In this document: positions 6,869 to 16,438 of the stretch, in pieces
Numbering within the stretch: position 1 is the stretch's first letter
Layout: every line of letters starts with the position of its first letter
NCBI RefSeq assembly: GCF_017695965.1
Contig: NZ_JAAORM010000002.1
Coordinates: forward strand, 434,001 to 498,000
Length of the DNA: 64,000 nt
Origin: Prochlorococcus marinus CUG1416
GTDB taxonomy: Bacteria; Cyanobacteriota; Cyanobacteriia; PCC-6307; Cyanobiaceae
Direction: 5' to 3'
Position numbers and translations under genes: made by a program
Notes under the pieces: generated by a model
Told to the model about the DNA's origin: nothing
Seen by the model: the letters and a program-made list of their open reading frames with translations, nothing else
The model's database searches: none

Positions 6869-8778
6869 TTTAATAATTGAGGTGTTCTTTCTTTTTCAGG
6901 AATGGAAGTGTATTTAGATAAAATATTAACAAAATCTTCACCATCCAAGGTTTCTTTTTCTATCAATAAATCAACTATTTTATCCATTGCTTCTCTATTT
7001 TTACTGACGATAGAGTAAGTTTCTTTATAACATTCCTTGACCATTACTCTTACACTTTCATCAATTTGTTTTGAGATAGAATCTGAAATTTCGCTTCTAG
7101 TCATCAAATCTCTACCTACAAAAACTTCCTGATTACCTCCTTCGAGAGCTATTGGACCTAAATCACTCATCCCAAATCTTGTAACCATTTGGCGGGCCAT
7201 AGAAGCAACTTGTTGAAAATCACCACCGGCACCTGTCGTAATTTCTCCTTTCCCAAAAACAACATCTTCGGCAGCTCTTCCTCCTAATGCGCCCATTATT
7301 CTAGCCTTTAGTTGAGCTCTGCTCACTAGGGTTTGCTCATCATCAGGAGTGAACCAGGTTAATCCCTTAGCTTGACCTCTTGGAATAACAGTTACTTTTT
7401 GAACAGGATCATGAGCCTTTACTAATGTACCGATAAGAGCATGACCCACTTCATGGTAAGCAATTAATCTTTTACTTCTCCCATCTGTTAAAGGAGAACC
7501 TTCCATCCCAGCTACAATCCTATCTACAGAGTCATCAATTTCTGAGATACTAATAGAATCTTTTCTTCTCCTGGCAGTTAGGATAGCTGCCTCATTAAGT
7601 AAATTTGCTAAATCTGCTCCGGTAAAACCTGGAGTTCTTCTTGCAATACTTTCAAGTGTTAATTCCTCTTGTAGTTTCTTATTCCTCGAATGAACTTCTA
7701 GAATTGATAGTCTACCTTTGATATCAGGGGCGTCTACAGTTACTTGCCTATCGAATCTACCTGGTCTCATAAGCGCTGAATCTAATACATCAGGCCTGTT
7801 TGTGGCTGCAATTATGATTATGCCACTATTACCTTCGAATCCATCCATTTCAGTGAGAAGTTGGTTAAGAGTTTGTTCTCTTTCATCATTACCGCCTCCA
7901 ATACCAGCTCCTCTTTGCCTTCCAACAGCATCTATCTCATCGATGAAAATTAAACATGGACTATTTTCTTTCGCTCTTTTAAAGAGGTCTCTTACTCTAC
8001 TTGCACCGACACCAACAAACATCTCAACAAATTCAGAACCTGATAATGAAAAGAATGGGACCCCTGCTTCCCCTGCAATAGCTTTAGCTAAAAGGGTTTT
8101 ACCTGTTCCAGGAGGTCCGACCAATAAAACCCCTTTAGGAATTCTTGCTCCTACAGAAGTGAATTTTTCTGGTTTTTTTAGAAAAGTGACAACCTCTTGT
8201 AAGTCTTGTTTGGCTTCATTAACACCTGCTACATCATCGAAAACAACTCCTGTCTCGGCTTCCATGGCAAATCTTGCCTTTGTCTTTCCAAATTGCATTG
8301 CTTGCCCGGGACCTCCAGGCATGCCATTTGATCTCCTAGCTAATAAAATTAAACCTCCTATCAAAATAGCTGGAAAAAGTAAATTACCCAAAATTCCTAA
8401 AGCAGGAGGTGCTGTTTTGACAGGATGCACATCAAAACTAATTCCTTCATTCTTTAGATTATTTATGAGTTCTGGAGTTAAGCCTGGAAGATCTACCCTC
8501 AATCTTTGAACTTTATTATCTAAATCTGAGTCTATTGTCTCTATAACTGCATTTCTACCACCCTCAAAAATGTCTACTGATGTAACTCTTCCTGACTTAA
8601 TGTAATCTAAGAATCTTCCATAACTAACTCTTGCTACCGCAGAATTTCTTGGAGCAACTGTTGTCCCATTTGATTTAAGTGAATCAATATTACTAGATGA
8701 TAAAAATTGGTAGGAAAGTGCAATTACTAAAAGTATAGGTAAAGCCCATAAAATTAATGTTTTAAATTTCTGATTCAT
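6865..8778 (-). CDS. ftsH: ATP-dependent zinc metalloprotease FtsH
   Basis: The preferred start is the ATG at 8778 ([14 protein letters not shown], 637 residues), because family members start with MNQK before the first membrane helix; 8823 would add 15 residues. There are two membrane helices (about 8-24 and 128-147). The AAA domain has Walker A GPPGTGKT (221-228), Walker [11 protein letters not shown] (about 275-284) and the second region of homology [20 protein letters not shown]. The zinc site is HEVGH (442-446). Thylakoid FtsH complexes degrade damaged D1 during PSII repair; the paralogue is not assigned here. Confidence 0.95.
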   Translation of the reverse strand: MNQKFKTLILWALPILLVIALSYQFLSSSNIDSLKSNGTTVAPRNSAVARVSYGRFLDYIKSGRVTSVDIFEGGRNAVIETIDSDLDNKVQRLRVDLPGLTPELINNLKNEGISFDVHPVKTAPPALGILGNLLFPAILIGGLILLARRSNGMPGGPGQAMQFGKTKARFAMEAETGVVFDDVAGVNEAKQDLQEVVTFLKKPEKFTSVGARIPKGVLLVGPPGTGKTLLAKAIAGEAGVPFFSLSGSEFVEMFVGVGASRVRDLFKRAKENSPCLIFIDEIDAVGRQRGAGIGGGNDEREQTLNQLLTEMDGFEGNSGIIIIAATNRPDVLDSALMRPGRFDRQVTVDAPDIKGRLSILEVHSRNKKLQEELTLESIARRTPGFTGADLANLLNEAAILTARRRKDSISISEIDDSVDRIVAGMEGSPLTDGRSKRLIAYHEVGHALIGTLVKAHDPVQKVTVIPRGQAKGLTWFTPDDEQTLVSRAQLKARIMGALGGRAAEDVVFGKGEITTGAGGDFQQVASMARQMVTRFGMSDLGPIALEGGNQEVFVGRDLMTRSEISDSISKQIDESVRVMVKECYKETYSIVSKNREAMDKIVDLLIEKETLDGEDFVNILSKYTSIPEKERTPQLLN

Positions 8779-8884
8779 TAATTTATTTGAAAATATTTCA
8801 TAGATTCTAGAATGAATAAGCACATTTCGTTGATATTTTCTCTAACTTTATGCTTATATTAGTTTGGGTATATTTGATCTTTTA

Positions 8885-9094
8885 ATGAAATTTGAAATTA
8901 AAGATAAAGTTAAGTTGATTATGCCAGTTACCTATTTAAAGACTTCAGATAATATGCCAATGCTGCGACCACCTGATTTAGTAGCAATTGATGAAATTGG
9001 AGAAATACTTTCAATAAAATCTCCAGATACTGTTGAAGTAAAGTTTAGAAGAGGCTCATTTATAATTGATATTGATAAAATTGAGAAATTCTAA
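8885..9094 (+). CDS. sipA: SipA-like regulatory protein (DUF3148)
   Basis: The start is placed at the ATG at 8885 (MKFEIKDKVKLI, 69 residues); an upstream in-frame start at 8864 would add seven residues. MPMLRPPDLV and VKFRRGSFIID are diagnostic of DUF3148/SipA. In other cyanobacteria SipA binds the histidine kinase NblS and modulates its autophosphorylation in high-light and nutrient-stress control. The protein is a small beta-barrel-like (SH3-type) fold. It is divergent from ftsH, so both could respond to related light stress, which is inference. Confidence 0.85.
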   Translation: MKFEIKDKVKLIMPVTYLKTSDNMPMLRPPDLVAIDEIGEILSIKSPDTVEVKFRRGSFIIDIDKIEKF

Positions 9095-9095
9095 A

Positions 9096-10313
9096 CTAAA
9101 AGTTTTTGCTCCACCTAGTTTTAATTTCTAAACATATTTTTTTATTTCCAGAAATACTCAAAAATGGTTTTGAAAAATATTTATTAGTCAATTTGAGAAT
9201 ATCTAATGAAGATATTGCATCTATTTTTGAATCTAAATCAGTTTCTGAAATAGGTTCTACACCATAGCTTATCAATTGAATCTTTCTCTGTAAAATTTCA
9301 TCTAAGGATTGATTCCCTAAAAGAAAAGAACCTTTTAATTTTTCTTTAGCTAAGAATATTTCAGCATCAATTAAAGGCGTAAAAAGTAACTCTTTCCAGA
9401 GGGCAGATAAAAGTTCAAAGGCAAAAAGGGCATTTGTATTTGAAACCGATAAATAGACTAAAAATGGAGATTTCTCACTCCTAATAGGATTAAAAACCCC
9501 AAGATCATAGGTAATTCCATTCTTTTCCCTAAATATTTTAAATAAAGCAGCACTCATTCCATAAGATAAATATGACTCCAATAACTTAAGTGGAAAGTAT
9601 TCACTACTTCTACGAGAACATGTTTGATTCCCGATCATTATTATTGTTTGATTTGAATCATTATTAATGTAATTAAATCTATACATCGGATCTAAAATAT
9701 TAATTTGAGAGCTTGATTTTTCTTTTGAAATTTTTTGATCTACTGTTGCTAAATTTTCTCCATTTATTTCCAAATTGTTTGAAATTATATACTTTTCTCT
9801 TATCTTAAAATTTTTATACTCACTTAAAACATCGTTATAGGTAATATTTGAGATATCCTTTTCATTGCCAATTGGATTGAAAGCATAAGGATGGCCTAAA
9901 TAAACAATTTTTCTCCATTTTTCAAAACAAATATTAAATGGATTCTCTTTATCTTTTTTTATCAAATCCATAGAGGATTTTTTTACTTTTTGAAATTCAA
10001 TTTCCGAGAGAATCGGCTTGTTAATTATTAAATCCAATAAAGGAAGTAACTTACTAAAATGTTCATTTAGGGATTTCATACTTAACGAAATACCATCTTC
10101 AAATACTTCTTGATTTAATTCTGCTCCGTAGGATTCGATATATTCAGAAAGGGAAAAATTATCAAATCCTTCACAACCTCGGGTAAGTAATGAACAAAGA
10201 ATCTTGTTGATTCCTCTTTTTCCAACACAATCCTTATTACTTCCCCCTTTAATCCAAATTGAGGCAGTAGAAAAATTTCTTTTTTTATAATTTAAGAAAT
10301 ATCTTTTTATCAT
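9096..10313 (-). CDS. M16 family peptidase-like protein, lacks the zinc motif
   Basis: This 405-residue protein has the M16 (pitrilysin/processing peptidase) fold but no HxxEH motif: the equivalent position reads NKILCSLLTRG. It retains later M16 features such as the SYLSYGMSAALFKIFREKNG region. It begins 4 bp inside the upstream M16 gene (ATGA overlap), so the two are probably co-translated. By analogy with two-gene M16B peptidases it would be the non-catalytic partner of a heterodimer. Confidence 0.85.
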   Translation of the reverse strand: MIKRYFLNYKKRNFSTASIWIKGGSNKDCVGKRGINKILCSLLTRGCEGFDNFSLSEYIESYGAELNQEVFEDGISLSMKSLNEHFSKLLPLLDLIINKPILSEIEFQKVKKSSMDLIKKDKENPFNICFEKWRKIVYLGHPYAFNPIGNEKDISNITYNDVLSEYKNFKIREKYIISNNLEINGENLATVDQKISKEKSSSQINILDPMYRFNYINNDSNQTIIMIGNQTCSRRSSEYFPLKLLESYLSYGMSAALFKIFREKNGITYDLGVFNPIRSEKSPFLVYLSVSNTNALFAFELLSALWKELLFTPLIDAEIFLAKEKLKGSFLLGNQSLDEILQRKIQLISYGVEPISETDLDSKIDAISSLDILKLTNKYFSKPFLSISGNKKICLEIKTRWSKNF

Positions 10314-11575
10314 TTACTAGGTGAGGCAATTAGAGTGAATTTATCTCCTTTGATGAATTGAGTGATTTCTTTGAAATTATCTAAATCACTCCAATACTTT
10401 AAATGTCTTTCTAAATTATTAATTGAAGATTTCCTCCCCCAAAGAAGTTCATTTCCAAAGAATGAAGAAAGCTGTGTAGATGTTTCTAAATTAAAAACAT
10501 AGTTGCTTTTTACAATATTAATAGCTTTTGCTATTTCATCTAAAGTTGAAATTTTTTTATCTGAGATTTCATCTATTGTTTTAATAATTTGATTCTCTAC
10601 TAAATCAATATCTTTCTTTTCACAACTCGCTTCAATAATAAATAATCCTCCTAATTCACCAGCATTGACATCTACATAAACTGATTCAACTAGATTTTTA
10701 TCCTCTTTTAAAACTTTTACTAACCGGCTGTTTCTTCCTACAGAGAGTATTGATGCTAATATTTCTAATCCAATAATATTTTTTTGATCAGTGAGGTTTG
10801 GGATAAACCAGGCCATAAATATTCTTGAAAACTCTAAATTATCAAACTCAATTGTTTCTCTACCTATTCTAATTCGTAAGTTAGGTTTATTATTTTTTAT
10901 ATTTACAACATTTGAATTATTAAAAATTGGTTTTTTATTTATCCCAGATAGATCACTTTTCTCAAAAATTTTATAAATATTTCCTGTGATATTGCCTGCA
11001 ATTGAAATACATATATTTTCTATATTGTAATGTTTACTATGGAAACTCTCAAGATCATTTATCTCCAAATTTTTAATACTTTGCTCTGTTCCTAATATCG
11101 AATTAGAATAATTAGAACTTAGCCAAACCCTTTTTAAAAAATAATTAAATAAATTTTCCTCAGGTTGATCATTTTGTTGTTTTATTTCATCAATGACTAC
11201 CCCTTTTTCTTTGGCAAATTCATCAGCATTAAAATTCGGAGAAACAACTATATTTGTCAAAAGAGCAAGTGATTCTCTAAAGTTAATTGGGGGAACGAGG
11301 ACATGGTAATGTACATCATCATAACCAGTTGAAGCATTGCTTAATCCGCCAAGTGATTCGATTTTATGATCAAATTCACCGGGCATTATTTTATTAGAGC
11401 CTTTAAATATCATATGTTCTAAAAAATGAGCAGTGCCATTTTTACCAACTGCCTCAAATGAAGAACCTGCTTTGCACCAAATATCAATGCTTATAAGCGG
11501 TAATTCTTTATTATCCACAAATACACATCTAGTTTTGCTTGAATGAGTATAGTAGTTAACTTCTCCTACATTCAT
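10310..11575 (-). CDS. M16 family zinc metallopeptidase, catalytic subunit
   Basis: The 421-residue protein has the inverted zinc motif in HFLEHMIFKGS (HxxEH) and the downstream ligand region KGVVIDEIKQQNDQPEENL. It is homologous to mitochondrial processing peptidase beta and bacterial PqqL-like peptidases. There is no signal peptide, so it probably acts in the cytoplasm on peptides. The paired gene downstream overlaps its stop. Its start lies close to that of divergent pcyA (about 40 bp). Confidence 0.9.
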   Translation of the reverse strand: MNVGEVNYYTHSSKTRCVFVDNKELPLISIDIWCKAGSSFEAVGKNGTAHFLEHMIFKGSNKIMPGEFDHKIESLGGLSNASTGYDDVHYHVLVPPINFRESLALLTNIVVSPNFNADEFAKEKGVVIDEIKQQNDQPEENLFNYFLKRVWLSSNYSNSILGTEQSIKNLEINDLESFHSKHYNIENICISIAGNITGNIYKIFEKSDLSGINKKPIFNNSNVVNIKNNKPNLRIRIGRETIEFDNLEFSRIFMAWFIPNLTDQKNIIGLEILASILSVGRNSRLVKVLKEDKNLVESVYVDVNAGELGGLFIIEASCEKKDIDLVENQIIKTIDEISDKKISTLDEIAKAINIVKSNYVFNLETSTQLSSFFGNELLWGRKSSINNLERHLKYWSDLDNFKEITQFIKGDKFTLIASPSK

Positions 11576-11616
11576 TTAAATTCTCTCTTTAAACTCTATT
11601 TTGCTCCTTTTTAACC

Positions 11617-12342
11617 TTGTTGTCTGAATCTATAACTAAAACTAAATTAACAGACCCTCTTATTTTGGACTTGTTACAAAATATTAGAGAGCATAGATCC
11701 ATGCTTGAAAACCTTGAGAGTTTAAAAATTGATCCAAATCTTAAAAATATAATATCCAACGAAATAGGTAGAGAACTCTATATAGAAAACGAATTTCATA
11801 AGGCGAATGGATTTAGAAAGCTACATATCGAAGTTGCAGAATTTTCAAAGAATCTTAAAATCTTACACTGTGTTTTTTTTCCTGATCCAAAGTTTGATAT
11901 CCCAATTTTTGGAATGGATTTAGTCAAAATAAATGATATTGTTTCGGCCGCCATTGTTGATTTATCCCCGGTATCTCAAAATCAAGGGATAAAATACGAA
12001 AATCTTCTTTCTGAAGTTGATAAAAGTTCTTTCACCTCTTTGAGGGAGATTCCTAACTGGGGGGAGATCTTTTCTAAAAATGTATTTTTTGCTTCTTTAA
12101 AAAACGAATCTGAAAAAATCGCTTTTCGCAGAGTTGTTGATCAATACCTCTCTACTTTGATCAAATTAAGCAATGAAGCTAAACCCGAATTTAAGGAGGA
12201 AATTATTCAAGAGAGAACAGATTATCAAAAGAATTATTGTGTGCAACAAATGAAAAATGAAAAAACAAGCATGGTCCTATTAAAATATTTTGATGAAAAA
12301 TGGGTTGATAACTATATAAAAACCGTATTATTTGATTTTTAA
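11617..12342 (+). CDS. pcyA: phycocyanobilin:ferredoxin oxidoreductase PcyA
   Basis: The 241-residue protein matches PcyA along its length: [40 protein letters not shown], the catalytic-region signature [19 protein letters not shown] with its conserved Asp, and the C-terminal [17 protein letters not shown]. PcyA reduces biliverdin IXalpha to phycocyanobilin by a four-electron ferredoxin-dependent reaction. The start is TTG (11617 or 11620). Its stop overlaps the start of the ABC-exporter gene (TAATG), suggesting co-translation. Confidence 0.92.
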   Translation: MLSESITKTKLTDPLILDLLQNIREHRSMLENLESLKIDPNLKNIISNEIGRELYIENEFHKANGFRKLHIEVAEFSKNLKILHCVFFPDPKFDIPIFGMDLVKINDIVSAAIVDLSPVSQNQGIKYENLLSEVDKSSFTSLREIPNWGEIFSKNVFFASLKNESEKIAFRRVVDQYLSTLIKLSNEAKPEFKEEIIQERTDYQKNYCVQQMKNEKTSMVLLKYFDEKWVDNYIKTVLFDF

Positions 12343-13256
12343 TGCATTTAAAAACACTTAAAAAGTCATTTGTTTTTTTGTTGTTATTTGGACCATTAAC
12401 TCTTGGAATTATTTCCTGTTCTGGTAATAACAAATCAAGTTCCCGATTAAAAGTGGAAATAAATGACGATTTCATTCCTCCCATTATAGCTGTCGCAGCA
12501 TTGGGTCAACTTTCTCCTTCTGGAGAAATAAGGCAATTAGCAGCTCCCATAAGTCAGTTTGGTTCATCTCCTAGAATTACTGAACTTTTAGTAAATGAAG
12601 GCAACTTTGTAAAAAAGGGTGAGGTCCTTGCGATTTTCGAAAATAGAGAAAAGTTAATAGCAGATCTGGAGAGAATTAATAATCTAATACGAACTATTAA
12701 CGATGAAATTGCCCTAAAGAAAGATCAAATTGAAAGGTATGAGTTAGCTATGAATAAAGATGCATATTCTTTTGTACAGTTTTCGCAGAGGAAAGACGAA
12801 TTATTAAAGTTGCAAAAACAAAAAATAAATCTTAATGGAGATCAAAAAAATATCAAGATAGATCTGTTTAATTCAAAACTAAGGAGCCCAATTGATGGAT
12901 TTATACTAGGGATAAATACTAGAGTTGGTGAGAGGCCCAAAAATGAAGGGATATTGGATATTGGTTCTAGTCAAAAGATGGAAGCTCTAATAGAGGTTTA
13001 TGAATCTGATATAGATAGAGTCTTTATCTCTCAGAATGTTGAATTGAGCAGTGAGAATGGAGGTTTCCAAAAAAATCTAAAAGGTAAGGTAATTAGGATA
13101 AGTCCTCAGGTAAAACAGAGGAAAGTTTTATCGACTGATCCAACAGGGGATGCCGATTCGCGAATTATCGAGGTGCTCGTAAAACTAGATCAAGATTCTA
13201 TAGATACTGTACAAAATTATGCAGGAATGAAAGTGATTGCAAAATTTATTCCCTAA
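12342..13256 (+). CDS. devB: membrane fusion protein of a DevBCA-type ABC exporter
   Basis: The 304-residue HlyD/DevB-like adaptor begins with a hydrophobic segment ending in GIISC, a plausible lipobox (Cys near residue 26). It continues with a biotinyl-lipoyl-like half (LLVNEGNFVKKGEVLAIFEN), a coiled-coil hairpin (about 105-165) and the second half (LRSPIDGFILGINTRVGERP). Such proteins bridge an inner-membrane ABC transporter to an outer-membrane channel. It overlaps pcyA by one base upstream and devC by one base downstream. Confidence 0.88.
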   Translation: MHLKTLKKSFVFLLLFGPLTLGIISCSGNNKSSSRLKVEINDDFIPPIIAVAALGQLSPSGEIRQLAAPISQFGSSPRITELLVNEGNFVKKGEVLAIFENREKLIADLERINNLIRTINDEIALKKDQIERYELAMNKDAYSFVQFSQRKDELLKLQKQKINLNGDQKNIKIDLFNSKLRSPIDGFILGINTRVGERPKNEGILDIGSSQKMEALIEVYESDIDRVFISQNVELSSENGGFQKNLKGKVIRISPQVKQRKVLSTDPTGDADSRIIEVLVKLDQDSIDTVQNYAGMKVIAKFIP

Positions 13257-14428
13257 TGAGTTTTTCTTTTTTAAAATTCAGAAAAATACCATTAGCTTGG
13301 TTGTTATTAACTAGGCAACCACTAAGGTTGGCAGTCGCTATTGCAGGAATCAGTTTTGCCGGGATTTTGATGTTTATGCAATTAGGTTTCAGAGATGGTT
13401 TATTTGATACGAGCGTAACTATCCATAAGCTTTTAGATGCTGACTTGGTTTTGATAAGTCCAAGATCAAAAAGTTCTATAAGTATGAGTGGATTTCCAAA
13501 AAGAAGACTGATTCAAACTCTTGCTCTAGAAGAAGTAGAAGATACTGCGCCTGTTAATTTAAATTATCTACTTTGGAGAAATCCTGAAAATCTCAAAACT
13601 AGATCTATACTTGCTTTAGGTTTTAATCCCTCTGATTCCCTACTGTTAGATGATGGATTTTCAAACAAAGCTTATAAATTAAGAAATCCATCAAGAGTAC
13701 TTTTTGACAAACTCTCTAGACCTGAATTTGGCCCAATTGAAGAATGGTTTTTGTCAGATCAAAAAGTTGAAACAGAGGTTGCTGGTAAAAGAGTAATTGT
13801 CGAAGGACTTGTTGAGTTGGGACCATCTTTCGGCGCAGACGGGAATTTGATAACGAGCCGAGAAACCTTCTTAAGACTTTTTCCTTCAAATCCTCCTGGA
13901 AGTATAGAAATTGGTTTAGTAAAGCTTAAAAAAGGTTCTGATCCTGAATTGACTTCAAAAATTTTAAACAACTCACTCCCTACTGATGTTCGAGTTCTAA
14001 CAAAAAATCAATTTATAGAATTTGAAAAGAATTATTGGAAAAATAGTACTGCAATAGGTTTTATATTTAGTTTGGGAGCTTTGATGGGTTTTGTTGTAGG
14101 TTGTGTGGTTGTTTATCAAATTCTTTATAGTGACGTTACAGATCACCTACCAGAGTATGCGACTTTACTAGCGATGGGGTACAGATTAAAGTCTCTTTTC
14201 TTTGTAGTAGCAAGAGAAGGATTTTTGTTGGCTTTGTTTGGTTATTTACCTGCTTATTTCTCTGGTCAAATACTTTACTCAGTTATAAGAAGTTCTACTA
14301 AACTCCCAATAATAATGGATGCAGATAAGACGATTTTAATTTTCGTATTAGTTTTAGTAATGTGTATGGGGTCCGCCTCTATTGCTATGCGTAAATTAGT
14401 TGATGCCGATCCTGCAGAAATTTTCTAA
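13256..14428 (+). CDS. devC: DevC-type ABC exporter permease
   Basis: The 390-residue MacB/FtsX-type permease has a first membrane helix at about 25-42, a large extracytoplasmic domain (about 45-260) and three C-terminal helices (about 265-287, 310-330, 355-375). It ends with the conserved RKLVDADPAEIF tail of DevC proteins. It forms the membrane part of an exporter with the adjacent devB and devA. In Anabaena DevBCA exports heterocyst glycolipids; the substrate here is unknown. Confidence 0.9.
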   Translation: MSFSFLKFRKIPLAWLLLTRQPLRLAVAIAGISFAGILMFMQLGFRDGLFDTSVTIHKLLDADLVLISPRSKSSISMSGFPKRRLIQTLALEEVEDTAPVNLNYLLWRNPENLKTRSILALGFNPSDSLLLDDGFSNKAYKLRNPSRVLFDKLSRPEFGPIEEWFLSDQKVETEVAGKRVIVEGLVELGPSFGADGNLITSRETFLRLFPSNPPGSIEIGLVKLKKGSDPELTSKILNNSLPTDVRVLTKNQFIEFEKNYWKNSTAIGFIFSLGALMGFVVGCVVVYQILYSDVTDHLPEYATLLAMGYRLKSLFFVVAREGFLLALFGYLPAYFSGQILYSVIRSSTKLPIIMDADKTILIFVLVLVMCMGSASIAMRKLVDADPAEIF

Positions 14429-14441
14429 AAATAAAATTTAA

Positions 14442-15170
14442 ATGGCTAAAGATAACAATTCAAAAAAAAATATTAAAAACTTAAAAACAGTTTCAATTAA
14501 TAATTTGAGTCACTTTTATGGAAAAAATGAAAATAAAAAAAAAGTTCTTAATGATGTTAATTTAAATATTGATAAAGGAGAATTGGTTCTTTTAAAAGGA
14601 CCTTCTGGATGCGGTAAAACCACTCTTTTAACCTTAATTGGTGCTTTGAGAACCTGCCAAAGTGGCGATTTAACTGTATTAAATAATCAGTTAAATGGAG
14701 CATCAAGAAAAACGCGTCAGATTCTTAGAAGAAGCATTGGCATGATTTTTCAAGGTCATAATCTTCTGAGATGTTTGACAGCAGAACAAAATGTTCAAAT
14801 GGGCGCCGATTTAATAAAAGGTTTAACATATTTGCAAAGACGCGAAATAGCACGCAATTGGTTGTCAGCAGTAGGGTTAGAAGAACATCATAAAAAGTTG
14901 CCCAATGACTTGTCTGGCGGGCAGAAACAGAGAGTAGCAATCGCCCGAGCTTTATCTGCTAACCCAAAACTGTTACTAGCTGATGAGCCCACTTCTGCTT
15001 TAGATAGCGTTACAGGTAGAGAAATAGTAACCCTTTTAAGGAAACTAGCAAAAGAGCAAAATTGTTCTGTACTTATGGTGACTCACGATCCAAGAATTTC
15101 TGATATGGCAGATAGGATATTAAATATGGAAGATGGTAAAATATATAGTGCTCATAGTGAGCTAATATAA
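14442..15170 (+). CDS. devA: DevA-type ABC exporter ATPase
   Basis: The 242-residue ATPase shows Walker A GPSGCGKTT, the Q-loop region MIFQGHNLLRCLTAEQNV, the signature LSGGQKQRVAIARAL, Walker B LLLADEPTSALDS and the switch His in MVTHDPRI. It belongs to the MacB/LolD/DevA group that pairs with FtsX-like permeases. It starts 13 bp after devC and would energise that exporter. Confidence 0.92.
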   Translation: MAKDNNSKKNIKNLKTVSINNLSHFYGKNENKKKVLNDVNLNIDKGELVLLKGPSGCGKTTLLTLIGALRTCQSGDLTVLNNQLNGASRKTRQILRRSIGMIFQGHNLLRCLTAEQNVQMGADLIKGLTYLQRREIARNWLSAVGLEEHHKKLPNDLSGGQKQRVAIARALSANPKLLLADEPTSALDSVTGREIVTLLRKLAKEQNCSVLMVTHDPRISDMADRILNMEDGKIYSAHSELI

Positions 15171-15188
15171 TTAAAAGTTAAAAATTTC

Positions 15189-15338
15189 ATGTCTAAGAGA
15201 AGGAATCTAAAAAAAGAAAAGCAGGAACGAAATCGAGCATATGCTAGAAAGTTCAAAAAAAGGACACTTAGAAATAATGGTAGACCTGATGGTGGAAACG
15301 TTACGGGTACAGCAAATAACGGAGGGGCTGCTGATTAG
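15189..15338 (+). CDS. small conserved basic protein, 49 aa
   Basis: I read ATG at 15189 (MSKRRNLKKEKQERNRAYAR) to TAG at 15336-15338. The first 32 residues are extremely Arg/Lys-rich, followed by a Gly/Asn-rich tail (PDGGNVTGTANNGGAAD). I recall similar short basic proteins in other picocyanobacteria. RNA or ribosome association would be a guess. It follows devA by 18 bp. Confidence 0.6.
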   Translation: MSKRRNLKKEKQERNRAYARKFKKRTLRNNGRPDGGNVTGTANNGGAAD

Positions 15339-15399
15339 GAAATATCTTTTATTTTCATCTTTTCGGGTTCCTTTTCTAATGCATATTTAAAGCGTGATC

Positions 15400-16311
15400 A
15401 TGAATGTAAGTATTGTTATACCGACTTACAACAGAAAACCTATATTAGAGAAATGTCTTATTGCGCTAGAGAATCAGAAATTAAATACAAATATTATTAA
15501 TTATGAAATTATAGTTGTTGATGATGGTTCAACTGATGGTACAAGCTCGTGGATAAAAAACAATAAAGCTAATCTTCCACACGTGGTTCTATTTCAACAA
15601 CAACATGGAGGACCTGCACTGGGAAGAAATCTTGGGGTAATTAAATCAAAATATGAAATTATTATATTTATTGATAGTGATCTTATCGTTTTAGATAATT
15701 TTATAACTTGCCATGTAGAAAAATTACTTGTCTCTTGGAGAAAAAATGATAAAAAATGTTTTACCTATGGCTCAGTGGTCAATACATCTAATTTTCTAAA
15801 TCCTCAGAGTGAAAAACATAAAATAATGGATACTTCTTTTGCGTACTTCGCAACTGGGAATGTTGCGATATCAAAAGAATTAATTTTAAGCGTCGGCTTA
15901 TTTGATACTTCTTTTAGTCTTTACGGTTGGGAGGATTTAGAACTAGGAGAAAGATTAAAAAAAATAGGTACAAAATTAATTAAATGTCCAGATGCAGTTG
16001 GTTATCATTGGCATCCACCATTTAGTTGCGAACAAATAGAATCATTAATAGCTCAAGAAAAAGAAAGGGCAAAGATGGCTTTAGTCTTTTATAAGAAACA
16101 TCCAAATTTAAGGGTTAGATTTATGATTCAATTAACTCCTCTTCATAATTTACTTTGGCAGTTTCTTTGCCTTGGAGGATTAATCAGTGTTGATAGAATT
16201 CTGCCATTATTAAGACTTTTAGTTACTTTAAGGAGAAATAGACTCGCACTGGAGATACTTAGGATACCTCTTAATTTGATTTACATTAAACAGTTAACTA
16301 AATCAAGTTAA
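15400..16311 (+). CDS. glycosyltransferase family 2 protein
   Basis: I prefer the ATG at 15400 (MNVSIVIPTYNRKPILEKCL, 304 residues) over a GTG two codons upstream. The GT-A fold features are an N-terminal VIPTYNR, VVDDGSTDGT, a DxD-like IIFIDSDLIV, and GWEDLELGERLKKIGTKL, which resembles the [DE]D catalytic region of GT2 enzymes. It transfers a sugar from a nucleotide-sugar donor, probably in surface polysaccharide synthesis; the acceptor cannot be inferred. Confidence 0.88.
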   Translation: MNVSIVIPTYNRKPILEKCLIALENQKLNTNIINYEIIVVDDGSTDGTSSWIKNNKANLPHVVLFQQQHGGPALGRNLGVIKSKYEIIIFIDSDLIVLDNFITCHVEKLLVSWRKNDKKCFTYGSVVNTSNFLNPQSEKHKIMDTSFAYFATGNVAISKELILSVGLFDTSFSLYGWEDLELGERLKKIGTKLIKCPDAVGYHWHPPFSCEQIESLIAQEKERAKMALVFYKKHPNLRVRFMIQLTPLHNLLWQFLCLGGLISVDRILPLLRLLVTLRRNRLALEILRIPLNLIYIKQLTKSS

Positions 16312-16335
16312 AAACTTTTAGAAATACTCATGACT

Positions 16336-16344
16336 TGCTACAAT
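16336..16344 (+). promoter_or_regulatory. candidate extended -10 promoter of rpsB-tsf
   Basis: TGCTACAAT matches an extended -10 (hexamer TACAAT at 16339-16344). A start near 16351 would place the structured rpsB leader at the very 5' end of the transcript. Confidence 0.45.
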
Positions 16345-16360
16345 TAACTAAATTAAACCC

Positions 16361-16438
16361 ACACATCTGACAGTTTCGGGTGATTTATTAATATTAATTT
16401 CCCGTCAGATGGAGGCTAACCCGAAACCCTTTTAAATT
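16361..16438 (+). promoter_or_regulatory. rpsB leader pseudoknot, likely S2 autoregulatory element
   Basis: Two perfect helices interleave in the order A-B-A'-B'. Helix A pairs CATCTGAC (16364-16371) with GTCAGATG (16404-16411). Helix B pairs GTTTCGGGT (16373-16381) with ACCCGAAAC (16419-16427). This defines an H-type pseudoknot. A GGAGG sequence (16411-16415) sits between A' and B', about 24 nt before the rpsB ATG. Regulation of rpsB-tsf by S2 binding its own leader is known in E. coli; the same role here is inference. Confidence 0.75.

Noticed and set aside
7718..8509. 263-aa open frame on the plus strand opposite ftsH
   Set aside because: It is the antisense of the conserved AAA core; its Ser/Pro/Ala-rich translation reflects the codon pattern of ftsH.
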